A stretch of 64,000 nt of DNA from Conus ventricosus (taxonomy: Eukaryota; Mollusca; Gastropoda; Neogastropoda; Conidae): contig CM031595.1 of NCBI GenBank assembly GCA_018398815.1, positions 142,070,971 to 142,134,970 on the forward strand. Reading direction: 5' to 3'. Below are positions 21,301-33,054 of the stretch, piece after piece; the first letter of the stretch is position 1, and each line of letters opens with the position of its first letter. The translations under genes were made by a program, and so were the position numbers. The notes beneath the pieces were generated by a model that saw only the letters and a program-made list of their open reading frames with translations, was not told the DNA's origin and ran no database searches.

Positions 21301-23512
21301 ACCCGAAGTGACAGATGTCACAAAAAAAAACTCCAGAAGATCTGGTTCCTTCTGAAATATCTGTGGAACTTGTTGGAGCTGAAGAAGAGAAGCCAGAAGA
21401 ATTCAAGATCGAAGCTGTTGAAGAAATCACAGAGCAACCCGAAGTGACAGATGTAACCAAAGAAACTCCAGAAGATCTGGTTCCTTCCGAAATATCTGTG
21501 GAGCTTGTTGGAGCTGAAGAAGAGAAGCCAGAAGAATTCAAGATTGAAGCTGTTGAAGAAATCACAGAGCAACCCGAAGTGACAGATGTCACAAAGAAAC
21601 TCCAGAAGATCTGGTTCCTTCTGAAATATCTGTGGAACTTGTTGGAGCTGAAGAAGAGAAGCCAGAAGAATTCAAGATCGAAGCTGTTGAAGAAATCACA
21701 GAGCAACCCGAAGTGACAGATGTCACAAAAGAAACTCCAGAAGATCTGGTTCCTTCTGAAATATCTGTGGAACTTGTTGGAGCTGAAGAAGAGAAGCCGA
21801 AGAATTCAAGATCGAAGCTGTTGAAGAAATCACAGAGCAACCCGAAGTGGACAGATGTCACAAAAGAAACTCCAGAAGATCTGGTTCCTTCTGAAATATC
21901 TGTGGAACTTGTTGGAGCTGAAGAAGAGCAACTTCAGAATTCAAGACTGAAATTGTGGAAGAAATCACTGAGCGTCCTGATGTGGTTCCTTTAGGAGAAG
22001 AAGCCACGGAAGCTGCTCACCCATCAGAGGCTGTGACAGATTCCATTCAAGCAAAAGAAGAACAGCCATCTGAATTTAAAACAGAGGTCATTGAGGAGGC
22101 AGCGGAGGTACCGTTTGTGGCTGAAGTCCCACTTGAAAAAAGGAGGAAGCTGTTCCTCTGAAATACCAGTTGAAGTTGAGGAAGTGGTCACAACTGTGAC
22201 GGAACAATTCAAGACTGTACCCTTGGAAGAGGACCGTTAGCTGAGCCTGAAATGCAGCTCATCACTGAGGAAGAAGCTGGTGATGCTGGTGTGCTTGAAG
22301 TCCCTGCAGAACTGGTGGAGACCACACAGACAAAACCAGCTGAATATGAAACCACACCAGTGGAGGAAGAAATCTCAGAAACCACAGTCACCGAAGGCTT
22401 GGAGGTGAAGATAGAGATGCTTCCCGAATCTCCAGAGAAACTGTGGAAGTGGAAGAGGCAATCAGCAAACAACCTGAATTTCAGATAAAGAGACAGAAGA
22501 GGCCATTGTTGTCTCTGACATTGAAGAACGGCCTGAGGAGGCGGTCAGCAGAGCTGTGCAAGAGGAGATAGAGCAGTTCGCCACTGAGTTTGTTGAAAAG
22601 ATCATTACTGATGTCCAGGAGAAACAAGCCCAGGGGAACCTCTTGTGGCCAGAGAAGAAGCCCCTATTGAAGAGGAGCAACCAGCCAAGGAAGAAGAGCA
22701 GCCTGAAGAAAGACCTGAAGATACCCTTGACTCTTTTGTATCTGAGCTTGCGCATGACATTCTGGAGCAAGCTGAAACTACAGCTGTGTCCACAGTAAGC
22801 ATGACCACGCAGGAGAAGGTAGAAATTGAGTTCCAGCCTTCTGACGTGGTCAAGGAAGAAATGGAAATTGAGATCAAACCTACAGAGGTGGTCAAGGAAG
22901 AGATAGTCATTGAGACCCAACCTACAGATGTGGTCAAGGAAGAGATATCAATTGAGATCCAACCCACAGAGATGGTCAAGGAAGAGATAGTCATTGAGAC
23001 CCAACCTACAGATGTGGTCAAGGAAGAGATAGTCATTGAGACCCAACCTACAGATGTGGTCAAGGAAGAGATATCAATTGAGATCCTACCCACAGAGATG
23101 GTCAAGGAAGAGATAGTCATTGAGACCCAACCTACAGATGTGGTCAAGGAAGAGATAGTCATTGAGACCCAACCCACAGAGATGGTCAAGGAAGAGATAG
23201 AAATTCCGGCTAAACCAGAAGAAGAGGTACTAGAGGCTCCCAGTTTCAAGGTGATGCTGTCTGACCTGACCGTGACGGAGGGGTCCAAGATGACATTGGA
23301 GGTGGTGGTGACAGGACGTCCTATGCCTGAGCTCACCTGGCAGCTGGACGACCAACCTCTCACAGAGTCTGAGGGAATCACTGTGGTGACAGAAGAGGGC
23401 CGCTCTGTGTTGACCATTCTTGAGGTTCTCCCTGATGATGAGGGAGAATATCGAGTGGAAGCTGTCAACAAGGCTGGCAGTTGCTCATCTGTTGCCTACA
23501 TCACTGTTCTAC
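18351..23512 (+). CDS. titin-like giant exon: E-rich repeats plus Ig domain 8 (many apparent indels)
   Basis: A 5.16-kb exon from acceptor TGTTTGCAG to donor CTAC|GTAAGT. In order: a degenerate acidic part (18351-19050) that switches frame several times; 22 copies of a 45-residue repeat (19064-21950); more E-rich spacer (21950-22800); ten copies of a 14-residue repeat (22806-23215); and one I-set Ig (about 23238-23512). The Ig has W (LTWQLDD) and DDEGEYRVEAVNKAG but Val at both canonical Cys positions. At least 20 one-base gains or losses break the frame before about 22.7 kb; after each, the repeat continues in another frame. From 22645 onward it is clean. The frame at the very start does not join the previous exon without a further one-base change. 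Role inferred: extensible spacer. Confidence 0.78.
19064..21950 (+). repeat. 135-bp coding tandem repeat, 22 copies, two subtypes
   Basis: Unit of 45 codons: EKPEEFKIEAVEEITEQPEV, TDVTKETPEDLVPSEISVEL, VGAEE. The VEL(V)G block recurs near 19064, 19200, 19338, 19471, 19607 and so on to 21906, mean spacing 135.3. Subtype A has PSEISVELVGAEE; subtype B has PSEIVLELVGVEQ followed by VVEQPEVMDV, at copies near 19451, 20397, 20665 and 20938. The B copies are followed by A copies, suggesting spread as blocks. Copies are nearly identical, so expansion is recent or homogenised. Copy number in the true genome may differ. Confidence 0.92.
22806..23215 (+). repeat. 42-bp coding tandem repeat, ten copies
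   Basis: Unit of 14 residues, KEEIVIETQPTDVV and variants (ISIEIQPTEMV, MEIEIKPTEVV). Copies alternate in a regular way, with IVIETQPTDVV and ISIEIQPTEMV, which suggests that blocks of two or three units were copied together. Frame intact throughout. Confidence 0.93.
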
Positions 23513-25313
23513 GTAAGTAGCTTGTTTTTACTTCAAAAATTTTCCCTGTATTCCATGTAACACTTTCCTTCTTCTGAACTGTTTTTCCTTGTGGTTGATA
23601 TATGTGAAAGGTTAAAGAAAATTAAGTCATGAACAAATGAATAGATAAATGAGTAAAAAGCATTATTTTCTTTTCTGTTCGTCTTGAACAGGTGAATATG
23701 AAAATGAGTGTACATGTGTTCTTCATTAATATTTCCATTATCTAGCAATTTCTTTAATTTCAAAGTTTAAACAGTTTATGAATTGTTCTAAGAATTCAGA
23801 CAATGTAAGTATCATGATTTGACTCAGCGAGTGTAAAGATGGAAATTGAAGCATGCTTGAAATATTATGTTCTCACTTTTTTTAAATGTTTATGAATTTA
23901 AGTCATGTGATGGTGAATATGACACCGTTCATTTGTCACTTTGAAATTCAGGAATAATCTGTTTTAACATTTGGGGGTAGGGACAAATTTTGGAATGGGG
24001 ATGGTCAAAATCAGTTATGGGGATGAACAAAATATGATTAGCTTTGATAAACTTAGTAATGGGATGAACAAATTCATTAACAGGGATGGACAAATTTGAT
24101 AATGGGGATTGACAAATTTGATGATGGGGATTGACAAATTTAGATTTTGGAATGGACAGATGTAATGTGGCATTGCTTTCCCTACACCTGTCTCCCTTTG
24201 TCGTTGCTGTCCTGGTACCCAGCATTGTGGGTGATTCCTCCTGTTTCCACACCTCCACCATACCTACAGCGATTCCTTCATCCACTGTTGTTTCCTGTCC
24301 CACCGATTCCCCAGGCCAGAGTACTCTATACCTGGTGTTCCATTCCTCCCCCTTGTCCATGTTCTGCCTACATTCCTGATCCTTTCTGTGCCAGTACAGT
24401 CCCTGCATTTAGAGTTTTTCAGACCCTATCAAATGTAATCACTTGGTGTGATGCTGTACTGAAGTTTGAATCTTTGTAGTTGAAACTCCAGCTTTTCCAC
24501 ATGGAAAAAAAATCTTTCCAAAGTCGTGTTGAATGTGTTATGCAATCTCTGAAAATTTCCCCTATCTTTATTAAGTGTTGTGTGATGAAGCTTTGAAATC
24601 GTAGAAATGCTAGTGCTCGTGGTTTTTTTTTATAGTAATCTATACGCACTATCTTGTTCATTGACGACTAAAGGGTTTTTGTTTGTTTTTGATCATCTGC
24701 ATATGATTTTCAACATTCTGGTCTGTCTTTTCAGCCTTTTATTAAATTGTATCGAAATTCTTAAACCGCATCTTTGAGTTTTTTTGCCAGTGCTGTCAAC
24801 ATGAAACAGAAAGTAAAAGTCTGTATGGATTCTGCAATGCTACCAGTTCCATTTCCCCAGTCTAACTCGGTTAAGCAATCCCTTTGTGAGAAAAGACCCA
24901 GTTTCTCAGTTACAGCTTCTGTTGACCTGGACACAGCAACAATCACTCAGGTAAGCTGTGGGCAAATTAGAAGTTGTAACATACTTGGCAAAGGTAAGAT
25001 TTGGTGTGGAAATCAGGTGGAGGAGGAAGAGGAGGAGGAGGTGAAAGCAGGAAGGACTAAATTAGAGATGCGGCAGGACAAAGGGAGTGGTTCTGCAGTC
25101 GTGCTAATGGCCTGCTACCTGAAAGTTTGTACTTGCATTCAAAATCAGTGTTCCACGTCAATGTGGATGTGACACTGCTCTGCTCTGTTTATGCAAATAA
25201 TCAAAATCGGACCTTTTCCAGTCATGTTCACCAAACTGTCAGAGGAAAGAATTCACACCAGTGGGTTCTGAAGGGATGTGTGGTCTTGCAGTTGCCATAA
25301 TGTCTTGTTGCAG
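23513..25313 (+). other. intron 13
   Basis: Contains a short degenerate array (23985-24150). A 132-codon ORF at 24774-25172 is not supported as an exon. Acceptor TTGTTGCAG at 25313. Confidence 0.5.
23985..24150. repeat. degenerate tandem array, unit about 22-24 bp
   Basis: Words like GGGGATTGACAAATTTGATG recur about seven times, cleanest at the 3' end (24090-24145). Confidence 0.75.
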
Positions 25314-28300
25314 CCACTAGTGCCCCATCATCTGAAGGACCCTCATCTCCTTTGGAGGTGTCTTTCAAAGAAGAAGTGGTTCTGGAACCCCAACCAGAGG
25401 ACAAAACATTTGAAATAGAAATCTCTCAACCTTCCACTGAAGCTGTCTTCAAGGACACACTGGTGATAGAGCAGGTGGAGAGAAGTGTGGACCTTCCTGA
25501 AGACCAGCAGTTCAAGGAAGAAATATCCATTGATTTCCAGCCTCAGTCAGATGCTGAGGTTGAAGAACAGCCAGAGGTGGTTTCCACAGAAATCTATAGA
25601 GAAACAGTGGATGTGGAGAAACCCATGGAACCTGCTGAGGAGGAACTCTTCAAAGAAGAGCTCACCATAGAACCTGTCAAAGAGCAGCCACAGCTCCAGG
25701 AGGTCCAACTCACCATTGACACAGTCAGCAAAGAGACAGAAACTGTCGTTCAAGAAACAGTTGAATTTGAGCACAAAGATGTTGACATCACTGAAAAAGA
25801 AGATGAACGCTTCAAAGAAGAAATAACTTTAGAGGTTTCAAAGGAACAGCCTGAACTTGCTGAAATAACATTTGAGATTGACACACGTGAAAAAGAAACA
25901 GAAATTTCTTTCAGAGAAACTGTTGAGGTGGAGAAAGACAGTGATGTTATTGAGGAAAGAGATGAGCATTTCAAGGAAGAGCTGACTCTTGATATTTCTG
26001 GAGAGCAACCAGACCTTCAGGAAGTACAGTTCCAGATAGATACGAGTGAAGTGGAGACAGATGTATCTTTCAAAGAAACCATTGAAATTGAGGAAGAGCA
26101 ACCTGAAATGCCTGAAGTCTCTTTCAAGGAAGAAATAACTTTGGAGCGTGAAGAGCAGCCATCAGAAATTGAAGCTGAACTTGAAGTGACAGAAGATGAA
26201 ATAGAACTTGAAACGACACCACCGTCTGTTGAAACGCTGACTGAAGAAAGACCTCAAGTGGAGACAGCTCCATCTGTGGCCACTTTACCAGAAAAGGCAG
26301 AAGAAAAACCAACTGAAGTGGATCAGCTTGTCTCAGAACAGCCATCAGAAACCATTGTACCAGTAGAAGACGTTGAAATACACAGACCCAGGGAAGAAAC
26401 CACAGAAGAAGTCAGAGAAACTTTAACAGTGGTGGATGAAAAGGCAGCTGAAGTGACACAGCTTCAAGTAGAAGTCACAGAAACAGAAGACGCTGGTGAC
26501 GAAGTCTCTCAGGTGGAACGACCAGAAGAGGAAACTGTGGAAGAAGTGAGAGAATCTTTTGATGTAGAGGAGAAAATGCCATCACAAGTTGTGCAGCTAG
26601 AACTGACAGTGGGTGAACAGGAACAGGACATGGAACCACTCCATGAAGTGGCACAGCCGATGGAAGAAATCACTGAACAGGTTCGCGAAACCATTCAAAT
26701 AGAATCGGTGGTGCCCACTGAAATTGACATACAGGCTGTTCCCAAACAAGGGTCTCCTGAGGAACTGAGTGTATCCCAGGTGGAGAGACCAGTGGAAGAA
26801 GTTACAGAGGAAGTCCGAGAGATTATTGTTGTTGAAGAGGAGCATCCACAAAAAACTGAAGAAATACAGCCAGTAACCAAAGATGTTGAAACCAAAGAAG
26901 TCCCCACAGACACTGAGACAACGCAAGTTTCTGTCACAGACATGGAAGTGACCACAACAGATGTTTCAGTGCAGGAGGAAAAGCAATTCAGGGTGGAGTT
27001 CATCCAGGAAGATGTGGACACTCCCCACACTGAAGAAGTCAGTATCAGGATCTCACCCGAACAACCACAAGAAGATGTCACTCAGACAGTCACAGAGTTG
27101 GCTCTTGTTCAGGAAGAGAAACCAACTGATGTCACTGTTCTTGAGAGTCCACTTGAAGAAACCAAGGAATCAGTTGTGGAAACAGAAACTCAGAAACCCA
27201 GGGAGGAAGTGACAGAAGAGATCAGAGAAACCATTGAGGTAGAAGTTCCCATTTCTGAAGTGTCAGAAGTCGAGGTAGAACTGAAACCAGAAGTGGGAGA
27301 AGAATCCCTGGAAATATCCTTTGAAAAACCCCAAGAAGAGATTGTGGTTGACACCAGCTCTGTGGTGAGCATTGACACAGAAAAGCCCAGCGAGGTGGAG
27401 GAAGCAGTGGAAGCAGTGCTGGAAGAAAAACCTGAGGAAGAAGTGGTGGTGGAGGCAGCTAGACCTGAAGAAGACACCACAGAGGAAGTGAGGGAAACCA
27501 TTTCTGTCAGCATTCAGCCTTCCACAGCAGAAGAAACAGATGTGCTTGTGGACAAAGCAGAAACAGAAGAAGTCTCAGAAGAAACTCCAGAAGAAATCTC
27601 TGAGGAAGTTGCCATGCCTGTGACTGAAACTGCAGAAACCGAGGCAGAAAAGCCATTGGAAGTGGAGGTCACAGAAGAAGCTGTTGATGTGACAGAACTG
27701 GAAGAACTAAGCCCTGAAGTGGAAATGGAGAGACCCAGAGAAGACACTGTAGAGGAGGTGAAAGAAACCATCACTGTGGACACAGAGATGCCCTATGAGG
27801 TTCAGCAGGTCGTGGAAACTGTAGAGGCTGTAGACACTGGTGAGGTGGCTGAGGACTTGTATCCTGAACAGACCCAGGAAGAGAAAGTGGACACATTTGA
27901 AGAAACAGTGGTGGTACAGAAGGAGCAGCCATATGAGGCAGGAGAGGAGGAGACCAAGGTGGAACAAAGTATGGTTGAAATCCTTGTGGAGAAACCAGAA
28001 GAAGTCCAGCCTGAAGAAGAAGAGCTAGATGTCACCACAGAGACTGTGACAATTGAAGGAGAAATCACTTTTGAGGTCAAAGAAACAGAAGAAGAGGTGG
28101 AGGAAGCAGAATCTGACAAATACATCTCTGAAATGGAGCTGGAAGTGCCAAAAGAGGTCGAATCCACAGAGTCCAAGTTTGAAATTCAAATTGATATTGG
28201 CCATCCAGCAGAAGTGGGGGTGGTTGAAGAACAAGCTACTGAAGAAGAGATAAGGGAACATCCTGTTCTAGAAACTGAAACCCAGAAACCCAGGGAGGAA

Positions 28301-31217
28301 GTGACGGAAGAGATCAGAGAAACCATTGAGGTAGAAGTTCCCATTTCTGAAGTGTCAGAAGTCGAGGTAGAACTGAAACCAGAAGTGGGAGAAGAATCCC
28401 TGGAAATATCCTTTGATAAACCCCAAGAAGAGATTGTGGTTGACACCAGCTCTGTGGTGAGCATTGACACAGAAAAGCCCAGCGAGGTGGAGGAAGCAGT
28501 GGAAGCAGTGCTGGAAGAAAAACCTGAGGAAGAGGTGGTGGTGGAGGCAGCCAGACCTGAAGAAGACACCACAGAGGAAGTGAGGGAAACCATTTCTGTC
28601 AGCATTCAGCCTTCCACAGCAGAAGAAACAGATGTGCTTGTGGACAAAGCTGAAACAGAAGAAGTCTCAGAAGAAACTCCAGAAGAAATCTCTGAGGAAG
28701 TTGCCGTGCCTGTGACTGAAACTGCAGAAACCGAGGCAGAAAAGCCATTGGAAGTGGAGGTCACAGAAGAAGCTGTTGATGTGACAGAACTGGAAGAACT
28801 AAGCCCTGAAGTGGAAATGGAGAGACCCAGAGAAGACACTGTAGAGGAGGTGAAAGAAACCATCACTGTGGACACAGAGATGCCCTATGAGGTTCAGCAG
28901 GTCGTGGAAACTGTAGAGGCTGTAGACACTGGTGAGGTGGCTGAGGACTTGTATCCTGAACAGACCCAGGAAGAGAAAGTGGACACATTTGAAGAAACAG
29001 TGGTGGTACAGAAGGAGCAGCCATATGAGGCAGGAGAGGAGGAGACCAAGGTGGAACAAAGTATGGTTGAAATCCTTGTGGAGAAACCAGAAGTCCAGCC
29101 TGAAGAAGAAGAGCTAGATGTCACCACAGAGACTGTGACAATTGAAGGAGAAATCACTTTTGAGGTCAAAGAAACAGAAGAAGAGGTGGAGGAAGCAGAA
29201 TCTGACAAATACATCTCTGAAATGGAAGTAGATGTACCAGAGGAGACAGAAACTGAAGATGCTAAGTATGAAATTCAAATTGACATTGGTCATCCAGCTG
29301 AAGTAGACATACTTGAAAGTCCTACTCAGGAGGAGACCATTGAGCAGCCCACAGAAGTTGACTTCCAAAAACCAACAGAGGAGGCAGTAGATACAGTAGA
29401 GGAAGTAATCTCTGTTGTACCTGAGAAACCAACAGAAACAGATGAGGCCATAGTGAGTGAAGAAATCAGTGAGAAGGAGGAACAGGTTATTTTTGAAGTG
29501 GAACAACCTGAAGAAGAAGTCGCTCAGCCAGTGGAAGAGACTGTGGCTGTAGAGGAAGAAAAACCTGTCCAGGCTGATGAAATGGAAGCCATAGTCCAGC
29601 TTGCAGAGACTGATGTCACAGAGGAAACCTTTGAAGTGGCCCAACCCTCAGAGGATGTGATAGAAGAAAGCAGAGAAACCATCACTGTGGAAACAGAAAT
29701 GCCAGTTCATGTGGAGCCTGTTCAAGAGGCTGTGGAAGAAGTCTCTGAGGAACTGCCACTTGAGGTCCAGACAGAGCAAACAAAACAGGAGGTTACAGAA
29801 GTACTCTTTGAAACCCCCAGTGTTGACCAAGAGGAACCTTCTGAAGCAGCCATGGAAAGTGAGGTGGAAGAAGCTCCCATAGAACTGCAGTTTGAGGTTG
29901 TGTCAGAGCAGCCTCAAGAAGAAGTGGTGGAAGAGGTCAAAGAGCCCGTCACTCTTGAGGATACAAAGGCAACAGAGGTGGTAGTTGCCCTTGAATCAGC
30001 AGCTGATGAGTCACCAGAAGATCTGCAAGTTGAGATCACTCCAGAACAGCCCACTGAAGAAGTCACTGAGAGCCTCATAGAAGAAACTGTCTCCGAAGAG
30101 AGACCATTGACTGAAGTACAGGTAGCAGCTGATGACATTCCTGAGGATATCTCTAAAGACTTTGAAATTGTTGAAAGTGAACAAATTGCTGAAGAAGTGA
30201 TGGAGATAACCATGGAAGAGTCTGCTTTTGAAGATGAGAAACCATCAGAAGTGGAAGCAACTTTTGAGACAATAGAAGAAGTTCCTTCAGATGTTGTCAC
30301 TGAAGTAGAAAGCCAGAAGCCCAAAGAAGATACTGTTGAGGAAACCAAGGAGGTTCCTGCTGTGGGTGAAGAAACTCCATTTGAAGTTGATCTTGTGCTT
30401 GTAGAAACACCTGGTCAGGATACTGAAGACATCGCCTCACCACAAACTGAAGAGGCAGCTGAACAACCATCTGAAGAACTCTCTGAGTTTGTCATTGTTG
30501 AGAAAGAAGACCTGGCTGAAGTTGACATTGAAATCATGCCAGAAGATACTAAAGTGGAAGACATCACAATTGAAGTGTCTCCAGAGCAGGCTCCTGGGGA
30601 GGTGATTGAAGAGGTGAGAGAACGGATCACCATTGATGACAAGCAAATCTCCAAAACTGAAATAGAAGAAGCAGTCATTGAGATTACTCAGGAAGGGCTG
30701 CCTGAACAAGTGGATCTGCACAAACCTGAGGAAACAGTCACAGAATTATCGACACAAGTCGTGTCTGTGGAAGAGGAGAAGCCTTCAGAAGTCTCTACCT
30801 TTGAAGTGGAAATGGAAACACCTGCCGATATTCCCACAGAGGTACAACCTGAATCACTCCTTGAAACAGAAACGACTCCAGTCGCAGATGTAGCTGAAGT
30901 GATTGAGTTGGAAGTCGGAGAGAAGGAAGAAGAAACTGTGGCCCCCAACTTCATTACCACCTTGAAAGACATCACCGTCACAGAGGGAGACAGTGTCACC
31001 CTCCATGTGTCTTTCATGACTGGTCCTGATGCTCAGGTCACCTGGTTCCTGGATGATGAGCCCATTGAGTCGTCCGAAGACTTCCAAGTCATCACTGAGC
31101 ACAACGTCAGCAAACTCTACATTCCAGAAATCTTAACTGATGACGAAGGAACCTACAAGGTTCAGGTGGAGAACAAAGCTGGTAGCTGCGTTTCAAGCGC
31201 ATGCATCTTTGTGAAAG
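25314..31217 (+). CDS. titin-like giant exon: 1,968-codon E-rich spacer plus Ig domain 9
   Basis: One uninterrupted 5.9-kb exon, acceptor TTGTTGCAG, donor GAAAG|GTGAGA, phase 1 both sides. About 1,870 residues are Glu/Val/Pro/Thr-rich. The first part has four units of about 53 residues beginning FKEE(I/L)TLE (25650-26150). Later parts are built from a block like KPREEVTEEIRETIEVE, recurring every 40-60 residues. A 364-residue block is duplicated in tandem (27179-28270 and 28271-29330). The last 93 residues are an I-set Ig: APNFITTLKDITVTEGDSV, W (VTWFLDD), DDEGTYKVQVENKAG; both canonical Cys are Val, while two other Cys occur at the end (GSCVSSAC). Ig 8 and Ig 9 share VTEG, DDEG and NKAGSC, so the two giant exons look like duplicates of one spacer+Ig unit. 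In family terms this is the spring-like part of a titin. Confidence 0.95.
27179..29330 (+). repeat. 1,092-bp tandem duplication inside the exon
   Basis: Copy 1 begins near 27179 and copy 2 near 28271 (offset 1,092 bases, 364 codons). About 950 bases are nearly identical: I count fewer than ten substitutions plus one 3-base deletion (EKPEEVQ versus EKPEVQ, near 29091). Past about 28133/29222 the copies diverge but stay related (EIQIDIGHPAEV in both). Frame is kept throughout. Confidence 0.95.
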
Positions 31218-32136
31218 GTGAGATGATCTTTTCTGGGGTGTTGTGCATGTTGATGTTAATTAACCACTTTCCTGTGTTCAGTTCCTTACCTTACCTTATG
31301 GTGACATCCACTGTCCACCTATTTGATGTTGTGCATGCTAACAGCAAATTTGGGGAGGGAGGACTGTTTACTCTATTTTGTAAATGATATAATCATTCTA
31401 GTTTTCCAACATCCTGTCTCACTTCTCAAAAGTAAGTACCAGTAATCTGTGTGTGTGTGTGTGTGTGTGCGTGTGTGCGCGCGCACACATATGTGTGTGG
31501 GGGAGTGTGTATGTGTATGTTTGAATTCACTTTCTTAAAACTGAATGGTAATTGTTAGCAGTTTGTTTTGTGAATTAGATTAATGATCGTTTTACTCTTT
31601 CTTACTGTTTCCTTTGCTGTTTTTGCTTCTTTTACTTTCTTTCAGCCCCCCCCCTTAATTCTGTCTTTCTGTTTGTTACAGACTTATAGAAAATGTCAAA
31701 TTGACATATGCCATTATGACTATTAGTCTGCGGGTTTGTCACAGTGTATTACAACTTTTTTTTTCTAATGCTTACATACTATGGAACTAAACCTATTCTT
31801 TTGTGTGTGTGTTTTTTTTTATGGATCTAAAACTACTTACACTGAGTTGTTTGACATTTCAAGTGTGATTTTAGAACATAGACTAATGTCAGTAATATGG
31901 TAGTATTAATTATCATTGAAAACTACTAACAAAGTAGGGAAGAAGGAGCCAGAAATCTGTTAGTATTAATTATATTGAAAACTACTAAAACAGTAGAGAA
32001 AAAGGAGCCTGACTCTTTGTGTTGAACCATTTTGTGTTCATGATGTTTACATACATATTAGTGTTAAACATATTTGTTTAATATTTTCTCCTGCATACAT
32101 TTCTGTTGAGGATTAATTTTGATGGTATGACAACAG
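31218..32136 (+). other. intron 14
   Basis: Contains (GT)n with a (CG)/(CA) break at 31449-31500 and a near-duplicate block near 31905-32000 (GTTAGTATTAATTAT, twice). No exon recognised. Confidence 0.5.
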
Positions 32137-32274
32137 TACCAGAAAAAGAAACTGACACTGAAGTCGTTGCTGAAGAAATCGAAGTCAGCGCCATTATACC
32201 AAGCGAACAAGAGATCGTGGAGGAAACTACACAAGTTGATGTGGATATAGAACTGAAACCTGAAGGTCCAGAAG
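32137..32274 (+). CDS. titin-like exon: short acidic linker
   Basis: 138 bp, 46 residues, phase 1 both sides, composition VPEKETDTEVVAEEIEVSAI then more Glu/Val/Thr, like the neighbouring spacers. Donor GAAG|GTAAAA. The acceptor ACAACAG has a poor pyrimidine tract, and the upstream AG at 32110 would lead to a stop, so this exon may be weak or optional. A symmetric phase-1 cassette: skipping keeps frame. Confidence 0.75.
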
Positions 32275-32310
32275 GTAAAAGAGATTGAAGTGTGTTGGTG
32301 TATGTTTCTT

Positions 32311-32378
<68 letters not shown>

Positions 32379-33054
32379 TATGAATACTTAGATATATATT
32401 GAAGTAAAAATGACTTGAAAATGGACATACCTTGAACTCTTATTTTTGGCAAGTGTAACAGTTTCTCCATTTATACTGCTTACTACTTAATTTTAGATTA
32501 AAGGAAAAAGAAAAAGCATTTGCCATGATGAGTTTGATGACACACTACTGCTCACAGAAACTGAGTAAGACCGGCAGTTACAGTGGAATCAACTCAAGTG
32601 ACAAAAGAATAAGGATACAAGTTTATTTTCTCTAAAAGAGGAGTTGGCACTGTTCATGCTGAAATAGCAAAAAAAGAACATTGGCATGATATCCTGCAAA
32701 CAACATAAACCTTACTGATCACTCTCATTCAATAAATAGAGTGATACATGAAAGAAATAGCAAATAATAAAAAGAATATTACATTTATGATATGCTCATT
32801 GAAACATGGGGTCGCATTAGTGCACATAATGCGTAATATTATCTATTCTAAAATGACACTGCACTAATAAAGAGAACCGCAACAACAAAATCATAATGAG
32901 ATGTTTAGGGGTGATGGTAATGGGCGTGGGTGCATTGTTGTTGGTTAAAGAACAATCAAACCATTATGTATTGTTAACTGATAAGTATATATATTTCTCA
33001 CATTAATCAAAACAAAGGTGACAATTTGAAAAAAAAAAAATCCGACAATTGCAG
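32275..33054 (+). other. intron 15
   Basis: Contains (GT)n at 32310-32374. Nothing else recognised. Acceptor AATTGCAG at 33054, preceded by an A-run. Confidence 0.5.

Noticed and set aside
18793..21321. 842-codon ORF on the minus strand
   Set aside because: It is the antisense shadow of the 135-bp repeat array; the Ser/Thr/Phe/Leu composition is the reverse complement of Glu-rich codons and it changes character at each indel.
24774..25172. 132-codon ORF before the 5.9-kb exon
   Set aside because: No Ig or spacer composition, no convincing acceptor in the right phase, and a short (GAG)n explains its acidic run.
25547..31017. Many minus-strand ORFs rich in Ser/Thr/Val
   Set aside because: Shadows of the E-rich plus-strand exon; GAA/GAG codons read backward give TTC/CTC and, in other phases, TCT/TCA, with few stops.
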